Shown here in pieces: positions 1 to 9,850 of a stretch of 64,000 nt of DNA. Below the pieces are notes generated by a model, which searched no databases, had not been told where the DNA came from, and saw only the letters and a program-made list of their open reading frames with translations. A program made the translations under genes and the position numbers. Position 1 is the stretch's first letter, and every line of letters begins with the position of its first letter. The stretch is from Atrichornis clamosus (lineage: Eukaryota > Chordata > Aves > Passeriformes > Menuridae): positions 177,497 through 241,496 of the forward strand of contig WBMZ01009485.1 of the NCBI GenBank assembly GCA_013400975.1. Reading direction: 5' to 3'.

Positions 1-1829
1 AGAATAGTTCAAGTGTCATTCTGAATAAAAATCAACAATTAATGTGACAAAGAAATGTCTCAGGATAAATATGGCATTTCTTTTTTTGTTTACTGAATAA
101 CTCTGAGTAGATTGAGATGCTGAATGCATCTGTTGCTTGGAATATGAAGCATTTAAGCAGAAACTGAAAATATTTGCATGTATAAATTCAGGCTTAGATT
201 TACACTAATGAAACAATTAGCTAACTTAGAGCTCTATTAGAATCACAGGTACATAAAATGAAATAAAGTAAAACAGAAACTACAAGCATTTTTCACTTAA
301 TATTAGTGGCATTGGCAGTAAACAGAAGAGAAATATTTATTTCAAAATGCACCTGACTTTAACTGTTCTGCCTCTCCTCCCTTTTCTCTCTGAATAGAAG
401 ACAGATGTATAGGTAGTGAATGGAAATTTCCTTCTGGCTTTCTCCACTTCTGATATTTTATTTATGACATTTCATTTTAATATTGAATCTTGCTTGAATT
501 GAAGAGTTTTACAGCAAGCTGTACACAGTAAACTATTTGGGGAAAAAAATATTCCAACCTGTTTCAAACCAATCTATATGATGAAAAAGTGAATATTAAC
601 TTAAAGTACTTATTGCCTCTTTGCTAATATAGTACATGTTGTCACTGTCACAGATAATTTGAAATGATCAGATGCAGTGTAATAGAAGATGAACATTTCA
701 AGTGGGATCAAGAACATCTTCATAAACTGGGCGCAAGTGTGTGTAGAATGTGATCCTTACAGCAAGCACTAGCAATTAATGTAAGCCCTCAAAGTGTCAC
801 AGCAAATATTATTAGTCACATTAGGCAGTATTATTTTGGATAAAATGAAGTTTATTTGATCTGATAAAAAGCAAAAAGGCATTAAATTGCTTTTTGAAGG
901 TTTTTCCAAACTAAAAGATGTTACAAACATAAAGGATAAAAATAACTTCCTGAAAGATTCATGGAATAAATAGAAATCAATGAAGACAATAGTCTCAAAA
1001 CAAGAAAGAGAATGTTAAAAAAGGAATTATGGCTAAGAAATCTCAATGCAACAGGCTATAGGAAATGTGACAGTCAGTAATGGCCCATGGTGGTTAGACA
1101 GGCCAGTTGTTGAGCTAAAAAAGATAGTTTTGCAGGTTTTTTTGAGATCAGAGACTAGATTGCTGGTCAGATGACAGGTGTCCAAGGAGAGACCTAGAAG
1201 AAACCTCAGGGTGTCCCATAGTCTCAGGACTATATTGCCCAAACAACTGAGATTTACATAGGAAATAAAAATGTAACATATTTCCTCTTTATGCAACACT
1301 CCACAGGCTGCAGTTTGATTCCAGCCTGCTGTGGATTGTAGTGCTAGCCATCAGGGTCATATGGTTTCAGAAATGACACAAGGGAAGACACAGTTCGAGA
1401 AGAGGAATGAGCAGAGACAGCTTCCAGAGTAAACTGGTCAAGGCTAGTTAAACTCACAGAACATTTAGTGTTACAGTCACAGAAATAGATATTGTCCTTA
1501 AACCTGTGCTTGCAGTCACATGCAACAAATAGGAGTTTATTTTATGTGAAAGATATTATTTTAATCCACATTTAAGGATCCAAATGTGGATTAAATCCAC
1601 GTGGGAATAAAGACAGAGGTGCAAAATATTCTTGGAAGCTTGCAATTCCTCTCCCATACAAAAGAATAGCATAAAAAACCCACCCTAAAACAAATTCAAA
1701 CCAGCTGATTATCATCATCCCCTTCTCATTAAGAAATTATTTTTTAATTTGAGTCTAATAAATTATTGACCTGACATTGAATGCATTGTGAAAGTTTACT
1801 TTGCATGCAGCCTCAGGCAGACACGCTGA
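1..1829. other. AT-rich non-coding stretch
   Basis: No gene or recognised transposon is visible here. The sequence is AT-rich with frequent stops in all frames; the one 88-codon minus-strand frame at 1033-1299 has no recognisable motif and looks like chance. The only structured element is the inverted repeat listed separately at 1560-1595. The left end of the neighbouring LTR could extend into the last part of this stretch, because its 5' terminus could not be fixed. Confidence 0.6.
1560..1595. repeat. Perfect inverted repeat, 14-bp arms
   Basis: The arm TTTAATCCACATTT (1560-1573) is followed by an 8-bp spacer containing a BamHI-type palindrome GGATCC and then by its exact reverse complement (1582-1595). 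The second arm runs into a further inverted copy of its core: GTGGATT, one base, then AATCCAC. A CCACGTGG palindrome (E-box core CACGTG) follows at 1597-1604. Single strands could fold into a stable hairpin. No transposon family was recognised; it could be a tiny palindromic relic or a chance structure. Confidence 0.8.
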
Positions 1830-2230
1830 TTCCAGCACCTCCTGTGTCCCAGCTAACAAAGGGCAGAGATTTGGGGATGTTTTTGAGACCCTCTGTCTGT
1901 CCTGCAGACACTGGCCATGTCCTAGAGCCCTTGCACAGCTGTACAGCCAGGGAACAGTGTAAAACACACAGAGCCCAGGAATGGCACTGAGGAGCTGATG
2001 ACTGTGTAGGAAATGAGCAACTTGAGCTGTTTGTCCTCAGGATGGTGGGATTTGAGGCCATGGAGACTCTGGCAGGAGCAACTGTCCCTGAAGGACTGCA
2101 GCCTGGGGAAGGGCCTGAGCTAGGGCAGGGAGATGGAGGAGGAAGACGGAAGGAGTTTTAATTTTGCCTTTGTTTCTCACTATTTGATTCTATTTTAAAT
2201 GACAATAAATTAAATTACTTTTTGTAGTAT

Positions 2231-2713
2231 CATAGAATATCTTGAGTTGGAAGGGACTCAAAAGGATCATCGAGTCCAACTCCTGGCCCTGCACAGGATG
2301 CCCCAAGACTCACACCATGTGCCTGAGGACATTGTCCAAACACTCCGTGAACTCTGTCAGGCTTGGTGCTGCGACCACTCCCCTGGGAAGCCTGTTCCAG
2401 TGCTCAACCACGCTTTGGGTTAAGAACCTTTTCCTAATATCCAACCTAAATCTCCTCTGACACAGCTTCAGGCCGTTCCTCAGGTCCTGTCACTGGTCAC
2501 CAGAGAGAAGAAATCAGAAACCCTCTGCTTCCCCTCAGGAGGCTATTGAAGAACACAATGAGGTCTCCCCTCAGTCTCCTCCAGGCTGGCCAGAACAATT
2601 GAGCTCAGCTGCTCCTCCTCTGGCTTCCCCTCCAGACCCTTCACAATCTTCATAGTCCCTCTTTGGACACTCTCTAATAGCTTTATAAATGTATTATATT
2701 GTGGTTCCCAAAA
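2231..2713 (-). mobile_element. CR1 LINE, 5'-truncated, nested in the LTR
   Basis: Read on the minus strand this is a CR1 3' end: ORF2 C-terminal coding remnant, short 3' UTR, and a terminus seen on the plus strand as ATCATAGAAT followed by the conserved GAGTTGGAAGGGACTC block. The reading frame is broken by stops and indels, so it is a dead copy. It is truncated at its 5' side, as most CR1 copies are. It interrupts an older LTR, which resumes immediately after it. About 480 bp is a typical size for a truncated avian CR1. Confidence 0.93.
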
Positions 2714-2837
2714 CCAAGTCAAGACTGGTTTGCCTGGAATGGTAAATGATAAGTGATCCTCATGTCTATATCTTAATCCATGAGCTTTTCCCTCCTATTT
2801 TCTCCCCTGTGCTGCTGAGAAGGGACAGTGAGGGAGT

Positions 2838-2911
2838 GGATGGGTGGGTGGGCAGGTAGGTAGGTAGATAGGTGGGTAGGTAGGTAGGTAGGTAGGTAGG
2901 TGGGTGTCTGG
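2838..2911. repeat. GGTA/GGTG tetranucleotide microsatellite
   Basis: An interrupted tetranucleotide array of GGTA units with GGTG, GGCA and AGAT variants. It lies inside the 3' part of the ERVL-like LTR. On the minus strand it translates as a THR-TYR-LEU-PRO repeat within a 101-codon frame, which is an artefact of the repeat and not a protein. The longest pure run is seven GGTA units, so length polymorphism is likely. Confidence 0.95.
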
Positions 2912-3813
2912 CTGCTGGCCAAGATCACCTCACCACAGCAGTTAATGAAAGCTGAAAGAAGAAACAGCAGCTGTCTCAGCATAGGTAGATATGCTACACC
3001 TGCAAATTTTGTAGTTACTCTACTAGCACTAATCATGTAAAACACCTGTGGTTTCATTATTTTGGATGCTGTCACCACTGACTCTCCCTTCCCTTTTTTT
3101 GGTAATAACTCACAAATCTCAAATATGTTAGTTGCGATGTAAAGTTTGTTGTAGGACTGAAGAAATCTAGCCTAAATAACTTCGAAAGGAAAAAAAAACC
3201 CCAAAGCAAACCTGCATTCAGGTATTTCTCTGTAGATTTCCCTCTTTATTTTATTCCCTTGCAGATGTGGAAGTCCACTTAGAAATGTAGCATTTTTAAG
3301 AAGTAGGCTGTTGATTAACATATTTCAGAGCAGAAAAAAATAAACCAAACACAAAAACCCCTAAATCATCAGTAACTCGGGTAGACTTTCAATGAACTGA
3401 TTCTTGTTTAAATAGTATCGGTTTCAATCTCAGTTCTTCTGTAACTATTTAGAAGCAGAGCAAACAAACAAAAAAAGGCAAGCAAACAAACCTCAACCCA
3501 CAACACCTCACACCCAGCAAATGTAGACATAAAGGAAGAACTAAAGTGCAGGTGATGAAATTCAGGTGATGAAATTCAATGTTCATTTTCACTCATTCTA
3601 ACATCCATCAGGAGTCATAGCAAGGAGATTATTAAATCCTGAGCTAATATCTTAAGCGATGATATGAAAGCACCACCGGTATAATTTTTTTAAAATTCCC
3701 AACAAACCAGCAGGTTATAAAGAGTTTTCCTGTATTAGGAAAACGATTGAATAACCTGAATTCTATAGCTATTTACCCTATCTAATACTCACAATTTATA
3801 TAGGTTTTTTCCC

Positions 3814-3832
3814 TATTATTATTATTATTATT
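3814..3832. repeat. (ATT)n microsatellite
   Basis: About six ATT trinucleotide units in a T-rich context. No interruption is visible. Confidence 0.9.
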
Positions 3833-4252
3833 GCATTTACAAGTTAGGTACAAATCCCAGCAATCATCTACCATATTGCATTAAAAAAGGAATTAATCTC
3901 ATCCTACTTAATGTATCTCCAGTGCTGATATCTTTGTCACAGCTGTTTAGGCTTCTCGTCTAGTAGACACAAACTGATTAAATGGAATTTATGTTGTTTC
4001 AGGTGTGTTGCATCACATGGAACTTCAGTGAGTGGTACATGTTTTATGATAAGGAAAGTGTGTTCTGACCTCCCCCATTTAATTTGCCACGCTCTCTGTA
4101 TTGACTGCAGGAGCTTGGAGCGCAATGATTAAAAAGTTTTTGCACTGAACTACTGAATGTCACCTTTTCATGTTCGGCTGTGAGTTTGAAGTGTAATTTT
4201 TGCAATGCCTTTGGACAAGTGAACAACTGCTCCACGTGTAGTTGTTATTTGT

Positions 4253-4291
4253 TTCCTTAGTAAGTACTTCCTTAGTAAGGTACTTCCTTAC
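4253..4291. repeat. 15-16 bp tandem repeat, about 2.5 copies
   Basis: The units TTCCTTAGTAAGTAC and TTCCTTAGTAAGGTAC are followed by a partial third copy. This is a small local duplication, probably from replication slippage. Confidence 0.85.
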
Positions 4292-6485
4292 ATGGTAGCT
4301 GGACAAACAGAAGCTGCTTTTAGTTCTCCAAACTGTGTTTTGCATAAACAAAATGTCTGGATTAAAGCAGTTTCAAAAGTGACCTTCTCTGTCTAAGAAA
4401 AGAGTAACAGATCTCCCTTTTGTTGGGAGGTGTTCAAAGCTAAACAAGAAATGTAGAATAAACCAAAAAAAAATGCTTACTGCTAAAATCAGTAGATTTT
4501 CCCTAGGATTTTTCCTCTTAAATCTAGGTATTAAAGAATAAGAGAAAACATCTTTTGCCTTGTAAGATGCATTATTAACATACCAACATTAAAAAAAGCT
4601 TTGTCTTATTAGAAGAAACCTGTGTATCCTCAATAAATTAAGAATTAGGGAAACAGGTTGGCTCCTTAAGTCCTGCTTGCCCAAAGTTTGCAAGGATGAA
4701 ACCTCTCTTTTCACCACTATTACTTCTGCAGTCTATTCAGGGAGTGTTTTTCCACATTACAGCACAATACAAGCAAAGATGTGGCCAAGAAAAACAAAAG
4801 GCAAAGCAAGTAGGTAAAAGGTTCTCTGTCTTTGATTCAGTTTTTAGCATCTTCCAGTAAAATGGCTGTGAATGAAATAATCTGAGCTCAAAAAAGCAGG
4901 TGATATAGTCATGCGTGGATACAAGAAGAATTTTTTCAGAAACTTAGTGAAGAAACTGTATGGCTCAAATTCATTATGGCAGTTCTTTTTGTATTTTGGA
5001 TACAACAATTGCTTTTCCTTTCACTGTTAAAAAAATCTTTGCTAAAAGTGCCTAAATATTTCTAGATATAAGCTTGTTATGCTCAAATCCTATTAAAATT
5101 TGACTGTTCTTAACAATTGACCAATCTACCTAACTTTCATCACATCATCCTCTTGGTTTTGCAACTGGTTTCATTTGTCATCTCATATCACTGCAAAATT
5201 CAGATAATACAGACTTTTTCTTAGTGTACAACAGAGAATATTTCTTTTAAAGACATTATATTTTTTCTTATATTCTGTGGGGTTTTGGGTAATAGAATTT
5301 TTCTTTCCAACAACTGAAGGCAATAGAATTTGATCCTAGGGTCAAATAGCACAAACCTGTTTTCTTTATCCTCCAAGTTCATAAGCATAGGACTGTCCAC
5401 AACTAAGTATTCCCTTACATAAAAGAGGACTATTGGAAGTACAATAGGTTCACTTTATTTTCCCTCAAAAGTAATCTGGAATGAATGACACTAAAAGATG
5501 TATTTATAAAGAAGAATATGTTTGATCCTCTTACCTCAATTGAGATTTTTTTTTTAAAGTGAAGTACATTTCAATATGTCTTTTCCCTGTTCTTCTTTAT
5601 AACCATTAGTGACTCTTCTCAGCACTCCAACTTACCCCTCTAATGTTAAGAACTGGGCACCCTTCTCCTAACTCAGCAAAAAGTTACTTTATAGAAGACG
5701 AAGTGTTATACAAGTGTTATCAGCGCTGTATTCTTCATTCATTCATAATTTTAATTTTGATGTAGGATACACAAGCAGAGTTGACTAGCTTTCAAAAAGC
5801 TTCAGTGCTGTGGTTTAAGCAGCACTCCTGCAAGGAGTACCAGCCATAGAATCCAAAATGTGAGGACTTCCAAACACCAAATCAATAATCAACGATGCAT
5901 TACAGCTCAATCACAAAGACTAGAGTTTTACTAAGCTATAAATAGGTCCACAAATACATAACAAGGGGTTTGGACTATGTGCAAGGAAAATTGGATAGAA
6001 AGAACAGTTGCTAGTATATGAATGGAAATGTGAAAATAAAACAGCAGAAAATATACAGCTTAAATGAAGGAGATTTACTTAAGGCAGAGAGCATGCTGTC
6101 TCTATGCTGTGGTTACATAGTATTTAAGGAAAAAAAAATCCTGAAAATGGCAAAAAGTAGCAAAGCAGGCCAGAAATGCAGCTCACAAATCTGTTTTTAG
6201 TGTACACTCAAAGCCATATAATCTAATTTTATTAAAACTAGCGATTTGCAATGGTCTTGAATTTGGTACCGCTAGAGCTCTAAGAGAATGAGTTACTTGC
6301 CTGGCTCAGTTGTCATAGAAACAACTATTTACTTCCATCTGGTTAATCTTTATCATTATGGACCTCAAGCCAATTGAAAAAGTGAGTGAACTTCTGTGAT
6401 TTCTGTAATTTGAAAAAAAAAAAAAGAATGAAGATAAATGGCCTAGGTCCTACTATACTTAGATTAATACGGCAATTGTGCTTAC

Positions 6486-6714
6486 AGAATCACACAACAG
6501 CTGGGGTTAGCAGGGACCTCTGGAGATCAGCTGGCCCAGCCCCCCTGCTCAAGCAGCTTGCACAGGATCACATCCAGGCAGGCTCTGAGTGTCTTCAGAG
6601 GAGGAGGTTCCACAACCTCCCTGGGCACCCTGCTCCCGTGCTCTGTCACCCTCCAAGTAAAGAAGCTTTTCTTCTCATCGTTGGCTCCCACACCACAACT
6701 TTTTTGTGACAAGA
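6486..6714 (-). mobile_element. CR1 LINE, ORF2 C-terminus and 3' end
   Basis: On the minus strand, a 61-codon frame (6712-6527) contains FFTWRVTEHGSRVPREVVE, matching the conserved C-terminal segment of CR1 ORF2 (usually RVTEHWHRLPREVVE-like). The 3' terminus on the plus strand reads AGAATCACACAACAGCTGGG, typical of older CR1 subfamilies. The ORF2 endonuclease segment abuts it directly upstream on the same strand, so the central reverse transcriptase part is missing. The simplest reading is a single CR1 with an internal deletion; two adjacent copies are the alternative. Confidence 0.85.
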
Positions 6715-7015
6715 AGTCCTTAGCACTGCTCTGCAGGAGCCTCCTGGACTGTGTGTGCCCAGCAGATGTCAGGGTGATTGGACTCCCCCATGAGGGCCAG
6801 GGCCTGTGTTCGGGTGGCTATTCCCAGCTGTCTGTAGAAAGCCTCATGCACTTCCTTTTCCTGATCAGGAGGCCTGTAGTAAACACCCAGAACAGTTTCA
6901 CCCATGCTAGCCAGCCCCTTAATCCTTATCCATAAACTCTCAACTCATTGCCCCCTAGACTTCAATACATTCCAGTTTCTCTCTCGCATAAAGAGCAACT
7001 CCACCACCTCAGAAA
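6715..7015 (-). mobile_element. CR1 LINE, ORF2 endonuclease segment
   Basis: A minus-strand frame at 6905-6720 reads VLGVYYRPPDQEKEVHEAFY and later LALMGESNHPDICW. These correspond to the CR1 ORF2 AP-endonuclease domain, whose motifs are usually GVCYRPPDQEEEVDEAF and LVLMGDFNHPDICW. The catalytic-type GDFN motif has become GESN here, with D to E and F to S changes. Together with further stops this shows a dead copy. The upstream continuation (towards higher coordinates) is interrupted by a small nested CR1 tail and then resumes. Confidence 0.85.
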
Positions 7016-7068
7016 TCACAGAATATTCTGAGTTGGAAGGGACTCACAAGAATTATCGAGTCCAACTT
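7014..7068 (-). mobile_element. Tiny nested CR1 3' tail
   Basis: About 55 bp consisting only of a CR1 3' terminus in minus orientation (AATCACAGAATATTCTGAGT, then the GTTGGAAGGGACTC and TCGAGTCCAACTT blocks). It sits between endonuclease-coding segments of an older CR1. It is an extremely 5'-truncated insertion of a different subfamily from its host copy. Confidence 0.8.
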
Positions 7069-7965
7069 AAGTGAATGAGCCAAACAGGCATCAAATCCAC
7101 AACATTTTTGTTATTACATAGCCATCCATTACAGCATTCCAGCATTCCATGCAAGTTACCTCACCATTCCTCTGTAATTGCAATAAGATCATGGTCCTGC
7201 TACTGCACACGGATCTCCAGTTCCTCCTGTTCATCCTCCATGGTGCTTGCATTGGTATAAAGGTATTTCAGAGAGGCAATCAAGCATGTAGGTTTGTCAG
7301 AAGGGATGCAAGAGGATTCACCACCGCTGTACACACCTTTGAGGTACTTGGCCTTCTGATTCTCATTTTGAGAGTCAGCTAAGGAATTTCTGTTGCTTCT
7401 CTGGTTGGCCTGGCTCATTCCCAGTTGGAGACAATGGTGTGAGTGTTGTGACTTTGGACCCTTCCCTCAAATCCTTCATTTTAAAGCTGGCCTGACTGCT
7501 GCCAAAGATTCCCTTGCCTCTTTCTAGGCACATGGATCCTATTCCTCCCTAACAGGCTATAGTCATCAAAGAATGTCCTGATGTCATCAAAGCCAAAACA
7601 CTCATGACAGCACCAGTCAAAAAGTCAGATGTTGATTTCCATTATACATCTATTTCTGGCTTCATCCTTTCCTCTACCTGGCAAAATGGAAGAAAAGATA
7701 ATTTGGGCACCATTTTTCAATTGCACTCCCAGAGTTTTATAGTCGTCTTTGATTCTGCCCAGATTTTGGCTTGCAATGTCATTCATGCCCATGTGAAAGA
7801 GTAGCAGTGGATAGAAGTCTGTATTCTTGACAAGCTGTGACATCCTCTCAGCAACATCACAGACCTTAGCTCCCAGAATGAAGCATAACTCATGTGACTC
7901 ACGTGCTCAGCACCACCAAGGACAGCCTGACTCCATTCTCTGACACCTCCCTGCAACTACTGATA
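7069..7965 (-). mobile_element. CR1 LINE, ORF1 esterase region and ORF2 start
   Basis: On the minus strand this runs through the end of CR1 ORF1 into the start of ORF2. The 72-codon frame at 7843-7625 reads FYPLLLFHMGMNDIASQNLG and then IIFSSILPGRGKDEARN. These match the SGNH/GDSL-type esterase domain of avian CR1 ORF1 (blocks usually YYPLLLFHVGTND and VVFSSILPVRGKG). Sequence beyond 7600 continues it in a frameshifted register (FGFDD, then RNRIHVPRKRQG). A second frame at 7418-7200 begins MSQANQRSNRNSLADSQNEN and ends KQEELE-like (DEQEELEIRVQ), matching the ORF2 N-terminus. The GTND block is GMND here. Frameshifts and stops show it is inactive. Most CR1 copies lack this 5' half. Confidence 0.85.
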
Positions 7966-8250
7966 GGCATTGGTGAGGTCTTCTCTCAGTCATCTCTTCC
8001 CAAAGCTGAACAGGCCCAGCTCCCTCAGCTTTTCCTCATAAGAGAGATGCTCCAGTCCCTGCATCATCTTTGTTGGATGTCCATCTCCACTGGACCTGCT
8101 CCAGGACCTCCATGTCTCTCTTGTACTGAGGAGCCCAGAACTGGACACAGTACTCCAGGTGAGGCCTCACTACGGCTGAATAAAAGGGCAGGATTCCCTC
8201 CCTTGACCTGCTGGCAGTGCTCTTCCTAATGTACTTCAGGGTTCCATTGG
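7966..8250 (-). mobile_element. CR1 LINE fragment, ORF2 C-terminal third
   Basis: The minus-strand frame over 8401-8036 contains [20 protein letters not shown], then [20 protein letters not shown] and [14 protein letters not shown], a very well-preserved part of CR1 ORF2 downstream of the reverse transcriptase core. It lies upstream of the ORF1 segment on the same strand, which is out of order for one element. It is therefore a separate insertion or a rearranged piece. It lacks the CR1 3' UTR and 3' terminus. Confidence 0.88.
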
Positions 8251-9344
8251 CAAAGAAACAAAATTCATATTTATACTCTTGAATTATAACAAGAAACCTT
8301 CCTGTATAAGAAAATTCCCACAAGTAGCTGGGCATCTCCAGCAGCAACACTGCAAGGCACCAATGTGTGAGTTGTAACACATCCCACTTGCACAGGGACA
8401 TTTATTTAGTGATGCAATGAACACAATCTGGAACTCACTGAGTCATCTCATTAAAACCTATGTTGTCACTTTTGCAAGCTGACTAGTCAGACTAGACCTC
8501 CACTTCAAAGAAGCAGCATTTAAAATCCTAAAGTGAAACAAATTGCACTTATCACTATGTAACATATTTCAAGTGTGCCTGTTATGGGATGACATGTCAG
8601 GGATTAAGGAAAAGTGAATGTTATGTTTGTCATTACAGAATGGTATTGCAAGAATCACTTATTGATTGAGCAGTCTTATCAGGAAGTAATTTGATTCAGG
8701 GAAATGTTCCTATTAATTTCTACTGTAAGTCAACCATATGGATCAATGATTGTCTAATTCAACTCTACTCCAGTAGTACAGAGGCTAATCCTCTGTGCAG
8801 GTGGGTAAATATGGATTGGACTTTCCAAAACACAAGGCAAACAGAAGTTTTGTTTATTTATAAAGCAAACAAACAAAGTAAAAGGCTGGTAAATGAACAG
8901 AATGACAAAAGGAGTTTGTTCTTTAATTACTTCCTAAGCAAATGAAAGTTATCTGAAGAGTCCAGGCCCTTGCAGCACACAGACTTGGAGGGACTTCAAT
9001 CCCTCTGCTGACTTGGATCTGCAAGACAAATTCATGTACTCTTGAGACTCTGCAATGTCTTTGCCATCAGCTGTCCTCTCTAAAATGCCTTGCAAGGGAA
9101 CATTAGATAATCCAGCTGTTTTAATCACATAGGCTTGAGATTTTGCAAATGAATGAAAAATTGACAAAAATATAAGAAATCAGCATTGTACCAATAGAGT
9201 TTACACTGTAGTGATAGTAAGATAGTGTACCCAAACAGACACTTATGTTATCATTGGAATCCAGGAAGAATTATTATTTAATTCGAACAGTCTGATGATA
9301 TGGGAATCATAATTATGAAAAGTTGTTAGATAATAGGTCAACAT
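8251..9344. other. Unclassified non-coding stretch
   Basis: No gene or recognised repeat. The segment contains a few CAAA-type runs near 8860-8880 and short chance frames (72-84 codons) with no known motif. Confidence 0.55.
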
Positions 9345-9592
9345 GACCTGGCAGCTTGTTCTTGCAGCCCAGGAAGCCAACTGTGTCCTGGGCTACTTCG
9401 AAAGCAACGTGGGCAGCAGGTCAAGGGACCTCTGCTCTGCTCTGCTCTAATGAGTCTCCACCTGGAGTCCTGTGTCCACCTCTGGGACTCACAACACAGA
9501 AAAGACATGGGCCTGCTGGAGTGTGTCCAGAGGAGGGTCATGAAGATGATCAGAGGACTGGAGCAGCTCTCCTAAGGAAACAGGCTGAGAGA
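9345..9592 (+). mobile_element. CR1 LINE fragment, internal ORF2
   Basis: Plus-strand CR1 ORF2 C-terminal coding DNA, from the segment coding for the C(V)LGYF-type region through GLLECVQRRVMKMIRGLEQL to the start of the LRE block. A small CTCTG expansion (9429-9447) interrupts it. Both ends are missing: it stops before the 3' UTR and has no CR1 terminus, so it is a fragment truncated on both sides. Confidence 0.85.
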
Positions 9593-9823
9593 CAAAACAT
9601 TAAGATGACAAAGATACAGATTCTAATTAGTTTTGTACTGTAAGAAAACTTGTGATGTCAGGTCTGTTTACTGGTGGGAAATGACTGAAAAATACTTTGC
9701 CAAACATATTTGTCTTTGTTGAAACAGCACAGTTCATCAAGCCCACCTAGAAAAACATTGTCATTTTATATGTGATTCTGCTAATACTGGCTTTTGCTGT
9801 GCTAAAATTAAATGTGCTCAAGG

Positions 9824-9850
9824 ATATATATATATTATATAAATATATAA
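9824..9850. repeat. AT-rich simple repeat
   Basis: An interrupted run of TA dinucleotides (TATATATATATTATATAAATATATA-like, quoted only in part). It shows no sign of function. Confidence 0.85.

Larger units (their letters stand above)
1830..2937 (+). mobile_element. ERVL-like LTR, split by a CR1 insertion
   Basis: This resembles the 3' two-thirds of a common avian ERVL-class LTR. The left part ends in a T-rich stretch followed by a poly(A) signal (AATAAATTAAATTA, about 2203-2216). The typical LTR continuation (CCAAGTCAAGACTG, then a pyrimidine-rich segment with TTTTCTCCCCTGT) does not follow directly; it resumes after a 480-bp CR1 at about 2714. The 3' end reads as a variant of the family ending and stops at CACCACA. 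No gag, pol or env sequence adjoins it, so it is a solo or orphan LTR. The 5' terminus and target duplication could not be identified, so the left boundary is approximate. A GGTA/GGTG microsatellite has expanded inside the right part. Family membership rests on remembered consensus features. Confidence 0.65.
2938..6485. other. AT-rich non-coding stretch
   Basis: No gene or datable transposon was recognised. Small local features are: a 14-bp tandem duplication (3549-3576, unit CAGGTGATGAAATT), an ATT run (3814-3832), a 15-bp unit repeated about 2.5 times (4253-4291, TTCCTTAGTAAGTAC), and scattered CAAA-rich runs around 3460-3490. Open frames are 60-63 codons with no motif and overlap in several frames, as expected by chance. 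Confidence 0.6.

Noticed and set aside
2773..3078. A 101-codon frame with a Thr-Tyr-Leu-Pro repeat.
   Set aside because: It is the translation of the GGTA microsatellite within an LTR.
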